64,000 nt of DNA. Origin: Chamaecrista fasciculata (taxonomy: Eukaryota; Streptophyta; Magnoliopsida; Fabales; Fabaceae). A model generated the notes under the pieces. That model was not told the DNA's origin and ran no database searches. It saw only the letters and a list, made by a program, of their open reading frames with translations. Below, piece after piece: positions 34,981-46,194 of this stretch. A program made the position numbers and the translations under genes. Each line of letters begins with the position of its first letter. The first letter of the stretch is position 1. The DNA lies in contig QANZ01045297.1 in assembly GCA_003254925.1 (NCBI GenBank), forward strand, positions 1 through 64,000. The letters are read 5' to 3'.

Positions 34981-35318
34981 TGTAGAAAGGCCTAATTCTC
35001 CCCAAAAGAGCTCTCTTAAGGAGAGGGTTGCCCCATTATATATATATATATATAGTGTTAGAAAAGGCGCTTTAATTAAGGGATGTGGGACTTCAACATG
35101 TCCCCCTCACACCCGACTCAGGCGTGAAGTCAACGGGTTATTCCCAGGGCAGCCCACAGTAAGGCTCATCCATCCCACACGCCCAAACCTGGCTCTGATA
35201 CCATGTAGAAAGGCCTAACTCTCCCGAAAAGAGCTCTCATAAGGAGAGGTTGCCCCATTATATATATATATATATAGTGTTAGAAGTCCCTTTAACTAAG
35301 GAACGTGTGAGTTAAACA
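34981..35318 (-). mobile_element. TRIM (terminal-repeat retrotransposon in miniature), fossil
   Basis: Two direct repeats of 115-118 bp (34981-35098 and 35204-35318) begin TGTT and end CTTTCTACA when read on the minus strand. Between them are 105 bp. The primer-binding site TGGTATCAGAGCC, complementary to initiator Met-tRNA, directly adjoins the upstream LTR (35203-35191). A purine tract (GAGGGGGA) precedes the other LTR. There is no coding capacity, which is normal for TRIMs. Flanks AATGA and AATTA agree at 4 of 5 positions as a target duplication. The structure looks whole, and the LTRs have diverged, so it is not very recent. It stands upstream of the USP gene. Confidence 0.85.
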
Positions 35319-36641
35319 AATTATGAAACTTTCAATGCTTATGGTGTTGCTAATGAATGAATTAATTCTTTGATATAGTTGCCTATGCCTTCTATAGACA
35401 GACAATGGAAAGCTTTTTGTGAGTTGTCAACGTAGAGTGATAATGAAGAAGAGAGAAAGGGACATAATGTCACTTTTCAACATATATAATCACGAGATTA
35501 ACACTAGAATGTTTTTTATTTTTTAATTTGCAAGCAAGATGAACATAAAATGAAGAAGAAATAAAAAGAAAAGACAAGAAAATTTTGAAGCATTGTGAGA
35601 TCACTATTGAAGTGAAGATGGACTCGTGAATTAGCAGAAGGGAAAGCAACTAAAGGAAAGAAAGAATGAAAATAGTGGAGGGTGATGATGAAGCTTGTTG
35701 TGATAGGTCAAGATGCTATATATCTGTAGTGCCACGAGCGCACAGTTGTCAAATAAATCTTGTGAACCCAATCAATTCTTTCTCACTTTGGATACTTCCA
35801 ACTTTTCCAATTGACCAAACACCATCTAATAATGTTGTGTGTGTTTGTTTCCGCAAACAAAAACAAACAAACAGCAAAAGCAACAACGAGATATATATCT
35901 ATAGGGAATGTCACTAACATGGCACAAACACACATCAAGCCTTTAACCCTCTAAGCTTCATCTACCCTCTGGCTTATCCAACCTAAAATTCATTTTCCTT
36001 TTTTTCTTTTTTGTTTTCTTTAAGAAAAAGTTGTCAAACCCTCCAGCCTAGCCTAGCTTACCCTATCCAACCATTATTTTATAGAATAAATGAATAATTT
36101 GATTTTTAAAAGATGACCGATTTTTTAATTTAATCACTAAAAGATAAAATTATGTTAATAGGTGAAACTGTGAAAGATGTAATGACAACCAATTAAATCA
36201 TTTTATAAAGACATTAAATGAAATTAATATATTTTTAAAATTTTGTTGAGATTATATTTAACTATTAATATTAAAAAATCATATTGAAAATTTGGTTTTG
36301 GTTTCATATTTGAGATGAATTTCAATCCAACCCTTTCTCTTTTATTTTTGTTGCAAAGTTGGCCATACATATGTTTTAAGTTCTCTTCAATTGTGGTCAA
36401 GGTATATGACAAACTTTGTTTGTTTGGCTATGAAATGAGTGACTTGCTTTCATAATTCGATTTGACTTTGTTTATTAATAGTCCCAATCAAAAAGAGAAA
36501 GTACTCGTAAAAAATACTATGTAGCTTGAGACTCATAGTATTCAAACTTAAAATGGGAAAAATATGACCACTTTTAGTTTGAGACTAAAAAATAAAAAAT
36601 TATAGAAACATGTAAGGCCAATTTTGCAATAAAAAAAATAA
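35319..36641. other. Intergenic with a relict MULE-MITE segment
   Basis: About 36410-36620 resembles the interior of the element at 28946-29450 (CGATTTGACTTTGTTTATTA, then AGAGAAAGTACTC), but its ends are lost. The rest is AT-rich spacer. No gene is supported. Confidence 0.4.
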
Positions 36642-37041
36642 GGGTAAATTATACTTTGGTACCCTGTGGTTTGACCCTATTTCACTTTGGTACCCTGTGG
36701 TTTGAAACTTGACACTTTGGTACCCTGTGGTATTCTCCATTAACACTTTGGTATCCTTTGGAGCTATTTTGTAATTTTAACCATAACAAATTTTGCAAAA
36801 ATTACATATTGACCCCAAAAAATTTTCAAAAAATTGCAAATAGGTCCCTGGATACATATTATATAGGGACTAAAATGAAAAATTTAAAATTTTTTTGGGG
36901 TCAATATGTAATTTTTGTAAAATTTATTATGGTTAAAATTACAAAATAGCTCCAAAGGGTACCAAAGTGTTAATGGAGAATACCACAGGGTACCAAAGTG
37001 AAATAGGGTCAAACCACAGGGTACCAAAGTGTAATTTACCC
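36642..37041. mobile_element. MULE-type MITE with 9-bp TSD, GGGTAAATT family
   Basis: A 400-bp element made almost entirely of two inverted arms. Each starts GGGTAAATTAYACTTTGGTA and contains repeated TTTGGTACCCTGTGG blocks. The target duplication AAAAAATAA is perfect (36633-36641 and 37042-37050). It has no cargo. The shared end sequence makes it a small relative of the KANADI-carrying element at 29476-31598. Confidence 0.9.
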
Positions 37042-37050
37042 AAAAAATAA

Positions 37051-37995
37051 AGAGTTGGATTAAAATTTATCCCAAATATGTATGATGAAAAATGTGATTT
37101 GGCCTTCCTCACCAAAAAAAATTGTAATTTGGCCTTTAAATTTATATCTTGATGAAGGATTAACTTATTATAATTACATGTTTTAGGAACTAAATTTTAT
37201 GATTTTATCTTTTAAAACTTTAATGGAAAAACTTGTCTTCTTTCAAAAGCCAAATAATCAATTTACTCTATTTTTTAAAAATAGATTATCATTATAATTT
37301 ATACCAGCTACCAAGCTACGCTTCTAATCTATTGTGGCTGAACGTGGTGCATTTAATTTACTGCTAATTAATATAGCAAGTTAGTAACACGCTCTATTTG
37401 AAGTTCAGATGTTTCTTATTACGTCGTAATTAAAAATTAAAATGAGCATAAAGCCAAATCTAGATTATACCAGCGGTGGTTTCTCTATGAGTAATTCTTC
37501 ATCTGCATCCAAGAAGTCTCTATTTCAGTGACTTGTTGTCTAATTTGGAGCATGTCAGCCAAGAGGCGTAAACATAAAGAAAACTCCCCACAGTGAGGAG
37601 CTCCACGTGAACATGATCCACCATATGTCATATGATATCATATCTCCTAGATTCTTAACAAATTTAAACAACTAGTTATTAAAATTTTCAAAACAAAATA
37701 TGATATACATGCAATTTTTTATTTAAAAAATTAAATCATGTGTCGATGAAAAATAAAGAAATGCCATTTATTTCATCCCTGAATTATAAGATAAATTCTC
37801 TTTTAGTCCCTAAATTATTTTTTATTCTATTATGATCATTAAATTTTCTCACTTGTTTCACATTTAGTTCTAATTATAACAAAATATGAATTTACCTTTA
37901 ATATATGATTAAGAAATAAAAAAAAAATTGTGGATCAAAACATAACGAAAAATAATTTAGACACAAAAACAAAATTTACCATATAATTCACAATC
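37051..37995. other. Intergenic upstream of LIN-like gene
   Basis: This is AT-rich spacer. A fragment near 37780-37950 with 'TTAGTCCCTAAATTA' resembles the arms of fold-back elements but has no partner. No gene is supported. Confidence 0.4.
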
Positions 37996-38010
37996 AAAAT
38001 GAGGTTTTGA

Positions 38011-38146
38011 TTCCCACTGCCAATGTGAGGGCCTTGTTGGTAGGCGATCTGTAAGTACCTCTGTAAGCGCTCACAGAGCCTGGAGGCCTGCCCTGGCCTT
38101 GGTGAGCCCCGGGGCCCAACTCACCTAAACTTTTGGAAACAAAAAA
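38011..38146 (+). mobile_element. Short SINE-like retroposon with 15-bp TSD
   Basis: A GC-richer insert of about 136 bp begins TTCCCACTGCCAATGTGAGG and ends in a run of As. It is flanked by the 15-bp direct repeat AAAATGAGGTTTTGA (37996-38010 and 38147-38161). Target duplication plus A-tail are marks of LINE-mediated retroposition. The polymerase III B box is only suggested by the junction (GGTTTTGATTCCC), so the 5' part is probably truncated. It lies about 280 bp before the LIN-like start codon. Confidence 0.65.
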
Positions 38147-38425
38147 AAAATGAGGTTTTGACCATTTATTATTGTATCAGTATCTTGATTAAATAACAGA
38201 TAGCAAATACTAAAAAACTTGCATCTATCTCCAAAATCACTAACAGAGCCAACGAATTTTTGGATTCTTGCTGGCACAGTCACGGGACGAAACTGCTGCC
38301 ATTAGGTGGTAGCTAGTGCTACCCTCCATTTCTTTGGAACGCTTTACATTAACTCCTTCATCTTCTTCTTCTTCTTCTTCATTCAGTTCATCCAAATTAC
38401 TCAACTATCTATCAATAACAGCATC

Positions 38426-41400
38426 ATGCCTTCCTCATCAGTGATTTCTTCATCTCATGACTGTGAGAATATTCCTGACCTCAAATCCATTTGGGTACTT
38501 GTTACAATCAACAACCATATTGTTGAAGCCATAGAGAATGAGAAAACCTGGAATGGCCTTAGACTTAGATGCAGCTCCAGATTGAGGATTCAGAAGCAAG
38601 AATTCTTTGAATTCTCAGAGCAGCAAGTGCTTTCAAATCTGTACTGGGGTATTGATGCAATTGAGACTGCAATTCAGACACAAGAGCCTGAAGAAAGATC
38701 CTTCAGGCTCAGCAATACAGAACAGATGCTTCAGGTGCCAGCAATGCTTGATGAAGAAGGAGTCACAGCCACAATTTCAAATCGTTACTTGGTGTGCTGC
38801 TCATACTTCTACCTCTCGTTGGTTCGGAAACTCCGAGGAGATGAGTGGCAAGCAGCCTTGCATTTTCTCCAATCGGTTCTGGTATCGCCAAAGCTTGTTT
38901 TCACTGAATTTGCACCACAGCTTTGTGAGACTCTTTTCCCTTCATCCAGCATCTCAAGAAAGCAGGAAGGCAATGAGAGTAGTAGTACTACTAATTGCCA
39001 GGAGGAAATCTGTAATGCAATTAGAGAGATGGCAAGGAGATACAAGGAGTGTTTGATGTATTACAGGGTCATGCTTTATGGAGATACTCCATGGTGGCGC
39101 AGTTATTTTAGGGACCATTCAGTACATTCTGTGTAAGACTAATTCTTCCTTGCACATTCAGAGCACTCAATTTTCAATTACAGTTACCTATTGGTGGTTC
39201 ATGCTTGTGTGAGCTAAACTTATATATTATTAGCTCTTCTTTAATTTAGGCAACATGGAACTTTATTGGACACACACACATATATTTATATATAATTTAC
39301 AACATATCATGCTACTTGTTGAAGCCAAGTTATTGACAGGAATGAGTCAAATACCAGCTGTGTATCTTATGATTCTGTTCAACTGCAAGAACCCAGAATG
39401 CAAACTTGCAATAAGGTAAGCCCTGGACTTGTTTTCCATAACTAGTATAAAAAAAATATTCTTTTTTGTTAAAAAAAATTTTAAATTGAGATAAATACCA
39501 CGCAGTATGAGAAGGTGCATCCACTTGATCTTCAAGAGGATGTGATACATGTTGTAGCAGATGAGTCAAGAGGATTCATCCATATTGCTAAGCGTAAGGA
39601 TAACAGGAAAGCTTCACCTGAGTCTCAGAGCAATGAACACCGAAGAATTTCAAGTTTCGAATGCCTGGATGGTTTGTTGAAAGAAGTCCCTTCTGTAGAT
39701 TCTGGCTACGAGCACTTCATAGACAGAAGGGACTTGGTAATTGATTTTGAAGATTTATAGTTGACAAAACAACTAAAAATATTGTGTCTGCTTATCAAAT
39801 TTTTGATATCATTAGCAAGACAAGTAGATAGGGTTCTAAAGGAAAATACTAACTCATCTTTATCTGAATCAGGAAAATATGGATGATGGTAGATGTCTCA
39901 TGAGAATCAAAACAACAAATGAAAATGATCTACATCCAAAAGCATCTAACAGGTTTGCCCACTAACAGAGTCTTGCACATTTTTTTATTTATTATTTTTC
40001 TTTGTCTTTATCTCAGATATGAGCGCATAACGCCATAACCTGTAGTTCAATATTACATTCATAATCGTTGTGTAGAATTTAATGTTATTAGCCTTTATAG
40101 GAAGCTGCATCATTGCTCCAGTTTGCAGCAGGAATCTCAAAATCTAATGCAAGAACTATCAGGTGAAAGAAAGGTTAACTTTGATTCTAGTAGATTCAAC
40201 AGTTCCATGAGAGACATTGTTTCAACTGTCTCAAAGTACCGAGACAGAGAAAGCAAGTATCATATAGACAATGAGCTCATTGGAGAAGAATCTCAGCTAC
40301 AAAAGTTACATATCTTTGATCATATGACATTTACATCTCCAAACAAACAAAAACTTAGCCAGAGGAATCATGCAGAAAGTTCTGAGAGGAAATTGCAAAG
40401 ATCATCTGCCCCAGGAAGCTTAAAGGAAGTTTTCTCGTACTCCAGAAGACATTCCATTGGTGAAGATATTGCATCCATTTATGAGAGTTTTTCTGGTTCA
40501 TCGTGCAGCACATCATATACTTTCTTAAAAGATGTGATTTTGGACGAATTACTGATGGCTATCTCTACCTCCAAAGAGGAAAGGGAATTAAGGGCATCAG
40601 TTTCTATCCTTACATCTATTATTTCAAGGAACAAGTCAATCATAGAAGACATCAAGAAGAAAGGATTGAAGTTGTATGATCTGGCAAGTGCTCTAAAACA
40701 AAATGTCCACGAGGCAGCAATTCTCATCTATTTGATAAATCCATCTCCTATAGATATTAAAACACTGGAACTTCTTCCAACATTGATGGAGATTGTATGC
40801 ACTTCCCATAGTTACAAGGGTAAGCCAGAGTCACTTCTGCTAACACCTCATGCAGCATCCTTGATGATCATTGAAGAGCTTGTAACTTCATTTGATTATG
40901 CCACGAATAACATGCATTTGGCTGCAATCAGTTCTCCTCATGTTCTAGGTGGACTCCTCGAAGTCGCAAGAAACGATAATCTGAAAGAGTTTTTCTCTTT
41001 GACCACCATTCTTATAAAATGTATGCAGTATGATGCACAGTGCAGAAAGTATGTATCACAATCCACTCCTCTTGCTCCCTTTATTCAACTCCTGCAGACA
41101 GATAACAACCGCACCAAGCACATGGCACTTGAATTTCTTCATGAAATCCTTTGCATACCACGGTATTAACCACTTAATCATATTCCATTTTCCATTGTAT
41201 GCTAATATAAAATAGGAGAGCTTTCTTTCATTTATTTATCTTTTTACTTTTCAGATCTTCAGCTATTAGTCTATTGCAGCGTATGTATAAAGAAGGAGGC
41301 ACCAATTTACTGCAGATACTGATGCTGTGTGTTAATCAGTTACAATCCGATCACCAACTTTTAGCAGCAAATATACTGCTTCAATTAGATACATTGGTAA

Positions 41401-44400
41401 GTATTACAATAAGGAAAATTAACGGGTAATAAATTTCATTCATGAAAATTCTTTCAATAGAAAATAGCTATCAAGTCGTTACATCAGAACAATCTATTCC
41501 TCTATGACAGATATGTATGAGGTTGTTAATTAATTAAGAAACAGAACTAGGCTCATTAAATTATGTAATCAGATCTCATACATCCGAAGTCTGCATAATC
41601 AACTATATATAATAACTCAACAAGTGATCATTAAATGTTATTTAACACTAAGCCACAAACATTTAATTTCTTTCCAAGAAAGTCTGGATTTAGACTTGAA
41701 ACCTAAAAGGATAAAGATAAACATGCAGAACGGCAAGAGTGTGTTCAGTGAAATAGCAATCCAGGTCTTGCTCAACGGATTGGCATCTCAAGAAAGCTCA
41801 GAGCAGATGGTATCTGCATCAATTCTGTCAAATCTTTCCGGAACATATGCCTGGTCTGGGGAACCATATACAGCAGCATGGCTGCTTAAGAAGACAGGCC
41901 TGACCTCTCCATATTGTCAGAATATGATACGAAACTTCAACTGGTTGGATCAGAGCCTACAGGTGAGCTGCCAAGAAGGTTCATGTGTAATCAAGTTCAA
42001 ACTAAATATATATATTAAGATGAAGAAATTCATATCATGCAGGATACCAGCATAGATATTTGGTGTAGCAAGATTGCCAAACATTTTGTAAGCATCGGAG
42101 ATTCTATCTTCCATGCTTTAGAGAGGGGACTAAGAAGCAAGATAAAAAAACTTTCAAGAGACTGCCTTGTAGCAATTGCATGGCTTGGATGTCATATGTC
42201 AAAGAGTCCTGATAATCTAAGATATTCTTCATGTGAGATCTTACTAAGTGGTGTTGAGCAATTTCTACACCCAGGGATGGAGCTGGAAGAAAGACTTCTA
42301 GCATGCCTCTGCATTTATAACCATACCTCTGGTAAAGGTAAACAATGAAAGAATTTATCTCGTCTATAAAAATGAAAGAATTTCTTTGTCCTTCTCAGTC
42401 AAATTCCAGTGAGTTTTTTGTACAGATGATTAACTTAACTCCTTTTCTAAACCTTGGTGAACAGAAAACTTGTGGAATGATAAGTCTTCCTGATCATTAA
42501 TGATATACCTACTAAGTCAGATGGTTTTGTTCATGTAGGAATGCAAAAACTAATTCATTTCTCAGAAGGAGTAAAGGAATCATTAAGACGCCTTTCACAT
42601 GTAACCTGGATGGCTGAGGAATTGCATAGAGTGGCTGAGTACTTGTTGCCAAACATATCAGTGAGTTTTCACTTTTCACAAACCTGAAACACTTGCATAA
42701 GTACCCCATAAATCATAATTGTCATGAGATGCTCCAGCCTTGTACACCAAAGAATTTAAATTTTTGCAAGAGGAATATACTGATTTAAGGACATTTTTTT
42801 TATGCAAAAACTGTGCATACAACATTTAGATAAAAAAAAAAAAAAATGAGTGGACAAGAGATAGATCTGTATCATGAACTTACATCTTTAGCATCTAATT
42901 GCCTATTTAATCTAATGAGCAGCGTATTTCTTGTGTTCACACACAAATCCTTGAGGTTGGTCGCAACTTCAGCATAGCTGTTATATCCCTCATATTCTAC
43001 AAGGGCCTTCTGTTCAGTGGATATTCAGATGGATCAATCAAGGTAAGAAACATTATAGACACATTATCAAAGTCAGAGAGTTAATGTTTGTATCCATGGA
43101 TTATACGCTTAATCATGATATTACTCATCAATTAGTTTCTACATTATACAGGTGTGGGACATCAGGGGACAATCTGCCACTCTTGTGTGGGACATCAAGG
43201 AGCACGAGAAGGCAGTGACATGTTTTTCGCTTTCTGAACCATCAGACAGCCTTTTAAGTGGATCTGCCGATAAAACCATAAGGGTATGACTGAACTTCTT
43301 TCATAATTAACCCTTTTCTCTTCCCCAATCTCCAGAAATAATGAACTGATTATCTTAATATCACTTGCAACATTCAATAGGTGTGGAAAATGGTCCAGAG
43401 GAAGTTGGAATGCAAAGAAGTGATAGTCTTTAAAGAACCAATTCATCATTTACATGCACAAGGACAAACAATTTTTGTAATTACTCAAGGCCAGGGAATA
43501 AAGGTGATGCTTAAAAACTTTCCATGATTTCTGACGTATGGAAGACAGAAATAAGAGTTTTTATTACCTTCCACAAACAAAATTTGGGACAATTACTTAA
43601 ATATAGAAAAAAAATTGTTCTTCTGCAGTTAGTAGATGAATCAAGAGTAGTCAGAAATATTTTTAAAGGCAAGCATGTACAGTGCATGACAGTTGCTCAG
43701 GGAAAGTTGTATGCTGGGTGCACAGATTCAAGTATACAGGTGAGTTTTCTGTTGTCTAACAGAAATTTAGATGCCACTAAATAAAAGCATGACATCATGA
43801 TGCTCTATTTTAGGAGTATTCTTTGGCATACAATCGGGAAGTGGAAATCAAAGAACCTATGAGGAGTTGGAGGAAGCAAAGTAGGCCCATTAATTCAGTA
43901 GTAGCATATAGAGATTGGCTATACAGTGCAAGTAGACCAGTTGAAGGCTCACCATTTCAGGTCACAATGATAAATACAAACTTTAAAGTTTATGTAGTCA
44001 CTTTCTACTAACATGGATTAATATTTAGGAATGGAAAAGAAGTGGAAAACCTCAAGTTTCATTTCGTACTGGGAAAGGAGATACTATGCTTGCCATGGAA
44101 GTAGCGGAAGACTTCTTGTACCTAGTCTCTAGCTCATCTGCAAATAACATTCAGGTAACTAAATTGTCCGAATTCATACAAGATGCAATTTTATATGCGT
44201 GAACATACATTTGGTCCCTGAAAAATAAATGAGTTCACAACTCAATTTCTAAAAGTCTAGTTTATACACTTCGGTCCTTAAAAATTGTGGAAGCAATACA
44301 GCTTAGTCTTTTAAACTTATTTTGGTTGGAACATATTTGTTTGCACAACTTTCAAGGACTAAAGAGTGTAAATAAGATTTATAGGGATTGAGTTGTTACA

Positions 44401-44770
44401 TGGCGTATCTTTCAGAGATTAATTTATATTCTTACTCAATTTTATATCTAACAATTACCAAAGCTAGCCGGCTGGATGCCAAGAAAAACTGATTAATTTT
44501 AACCCCACTTCCTAAATCAGATATGGTTGAGAAGGACGCAGAAAAAAGTGGGGAGAATATCAGCAGGAAGCAAGATAACAAGCATCCTCTTTGCCAATGA
44601 CATTATTCTTTGTGGTACTGAGATGGGACTAATCAAGGTATGAACAACTCTTGTATATATGTATATACATATCCTCTTTCTTTCATTACACCAATATGCT
44701 ATTAAGTTCTAAATCTAAGTTTTTGGCCCTTACCTTATTTCCTCAACAACAGGGGTGGATCCCTCTGTAG
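38426..44770 (+). CDS. LIN-like WD40 repeat protein (E3-ligase-related, no U-box seen)
   Basis: Seventeen exons join in frame to 1285 aa: 38426-39132, 39325-39415, 39506-39736, 39873-39952, 40101-41162, 41255-41396, 41729-41962, 42043-42337, 42539-42660, 42923-43042, 43152-43283, 43381-43503, 43629-43739, 43814-43960, 44029-44154, 44521-44637, 44753-44770. The N-terminal part matches the LIN/CERBERUS family (EFFEFSEQQVLSNLYWGIDA, MLDEEGVTATISNRYLVCCS). An armadillo-like helical region follows. WD40 repeats fill about residues 989-1285 (GYSDGSIKVWDIRG, SGSADKTIRVW). Legume LIN, needed for rhizobial infection, also has a U-box. None is visible here, so ligase activity is doubtful. The upstream in-frame ATG at 38306 would add a hydrophobic leader and is less likely. 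Confidence 0.88.
44207..44435. repeat. Degenerate fold-back element in LIN-like intron
   Basis: The left arm (TTTGGTCCCTGAAAAATAAA ... CACTTCGGTCCTTAAAAATT) is matched in inverse by the right arm (CTTTCAAGGACTAAAGAGTG ... TCTTTCAGAGATTAAT). The arms are about 75 bp and diverged. It lies between coding exons 15 and 16 and has no coding content. Confidence 0.55.
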
Positions 44771-45210
44771 GGAGTAGGGAGTAGGGAGTAGCATCTTTTC
44801 CATTCAAATTTCAACTTTAAACTCTTTAAGCAAAGAAGGTCATCAGAATATAGACAGCAAATCAGCAATACATCATGTATGTACTGAAGACTCAGAGAGA
44901 GCACAAACTACATCAGGATTTTGTTATTTATTATTTTACGTTGGAGTGAATACCATTGTGAATAACAGAATATATAGCCGAGTGAGTGTCTCTATATCTG
45001 TACAGCAAATAGTATGTGTTTTTTTTAAAAAAAATAAATACGAAGCTGTTCTTTTTTTTTTTTTTTTTTTCTGAACATCTGCTTGGAACGATTATGCAAA
45101 CAGCAAATTCACTGTACTAGCTATAGTGAATAAATGGGTAAAATTTGAGAACATCAGTCTCAGTTTAAAAGATCAAGATGAACCGAAGCATATACGAAGT
45201 ATAAAATAAA
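44771..45210. other. 3' region of LIN-like gene
   Basis: This is probable 3' UTR and spacer, with a GGGAGTAGGGAGTAGG direct repeat just after the stop (about 44770-44790) and a T-run at 45051-45070. No gene is supported. Confidence 0.4.
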
Positions 45211-45645
45211 GGGTAAATTGCAGTTTGGTACCTTGTGGTTAGGGGCGATTCCACTTTGGTACCCTGAAAGAAAAATTTTTGCATTTTGGTGCCCCGTGGT
45301 TTGCTCCGTTACCACTTTGGTACCCTGTGATTATTTTCTGTTAGGATTTAACGGCAAATGTACGTTAAAATGTCAAAAATCTCCCAACAAGTCTTCTCTT
45401 ATGCGTTTAAGTCCTTTTCCTTTACTAAAAGAGATCAAAACATAAAGAATTAATTATAAAAGAGTCTTTAGAATTTTAATATTATAGAATTTTCTCCTTT
45501 TCATAAGATTTCTTTTGAATAGATCATGATTTAATTACACTTTAATCCCAAAAGTTTATGATTTTTATCAAAATAGTCTTTAGAACCTCAAAAGACAAAT
45601 CAACATCTATGATTTATCAAAAAATCCTCATATTCAACTACAATT
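45211..45645. mobile_element. Solo TIR of the GGGTAAATT MULE family
   Basis: About 435 bp matches, in order, the left arm of the KANADI-carrying MULE: GGGTAAATTGCAGTTTGGTA, then TTTAACGGCAAATGT, then AAGTCTTCTCTTATGCGTTT, up to CATATTCAACTACAATTTT. No inverted partner and no cargo follow, so only one arm remains. Internal differences from 29476-29930 are scattered, suggesting it is older than that copy. Confidence 0.8.
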
Positions 45646-45749
45646 TTGGTTTTCTGTCTTGTTTTGAGCCTGTCTTGGCTGAGATTTTGTTTGTTTGAAG
45701 TATCATTTCAGGCAAAAAAAAAAAAATAGGGCATAAACGAGGGTGCACA

Positions 45750-46170
45750 AAAGATTCTATTTTGTGTAATTTAGTCCATGTACACACAAAATCATAACTT
45801 TTGGGCTTGAAAGAAAGAATTTGTGAGGAGTAACTTGTAGCTTGGATTTTGTTGCATTCGAACTTGAAACAAGAGAGATATGACCAAATTCATTAAACAA
45901 GCAACCCATTTTCGGGCCCACTTTTATGTTCAATTTGACTTCATTTATCGATGACCAATTAAACAAAAAAAGAATTCATCAAATTTAACATGTAACTTTT
46001 ATTCAGTTACATCCGGTTTGAAATTAAAGAAATATGTCATTCAATAGTTAGAGACCAATGATGTAACTTTTAAGAAACATTAAAGACCAAAATGGAATGA
46101 AAAAACATTATGGACCAAAATAGAACTTTGGGTAAACATTAGGGTACGAAATAGATTTTTGACCTTTTAC
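45750..46170. mobile_element. Relict of the 28946-type MULE-MITE
   Basis: The sequence contains the same interior blocks as 28946-29450 (TTGCATTCGAACTTGAAAC, then GAGAGATATGACCAA) and a similar right end (CATTATGGACCAAAATAGAA ... TTTTTGACC). The left end is degenerate, and no target duplication was found. Confidence 0.5.
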
Positions 46171-46194
46171 TAATGAGTTGACAATTATATTATA

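Noticed and set aside
38306-38425. Upstream in-frame ATG for the LIN-like gene
   Set aside because: It would add a phenylalanine-rich leader from a CTT repeat that family members lack. The ATG at 38426 fits better.
41683-41728. Extending LIN-like exon 7 upstream to include ESLDLDLKPKRIK
   Set aside because: No AG acceptor keeps the frame. The acceptor before 41729 joins LDTL to NGKSVF in phase and agrees with the family.
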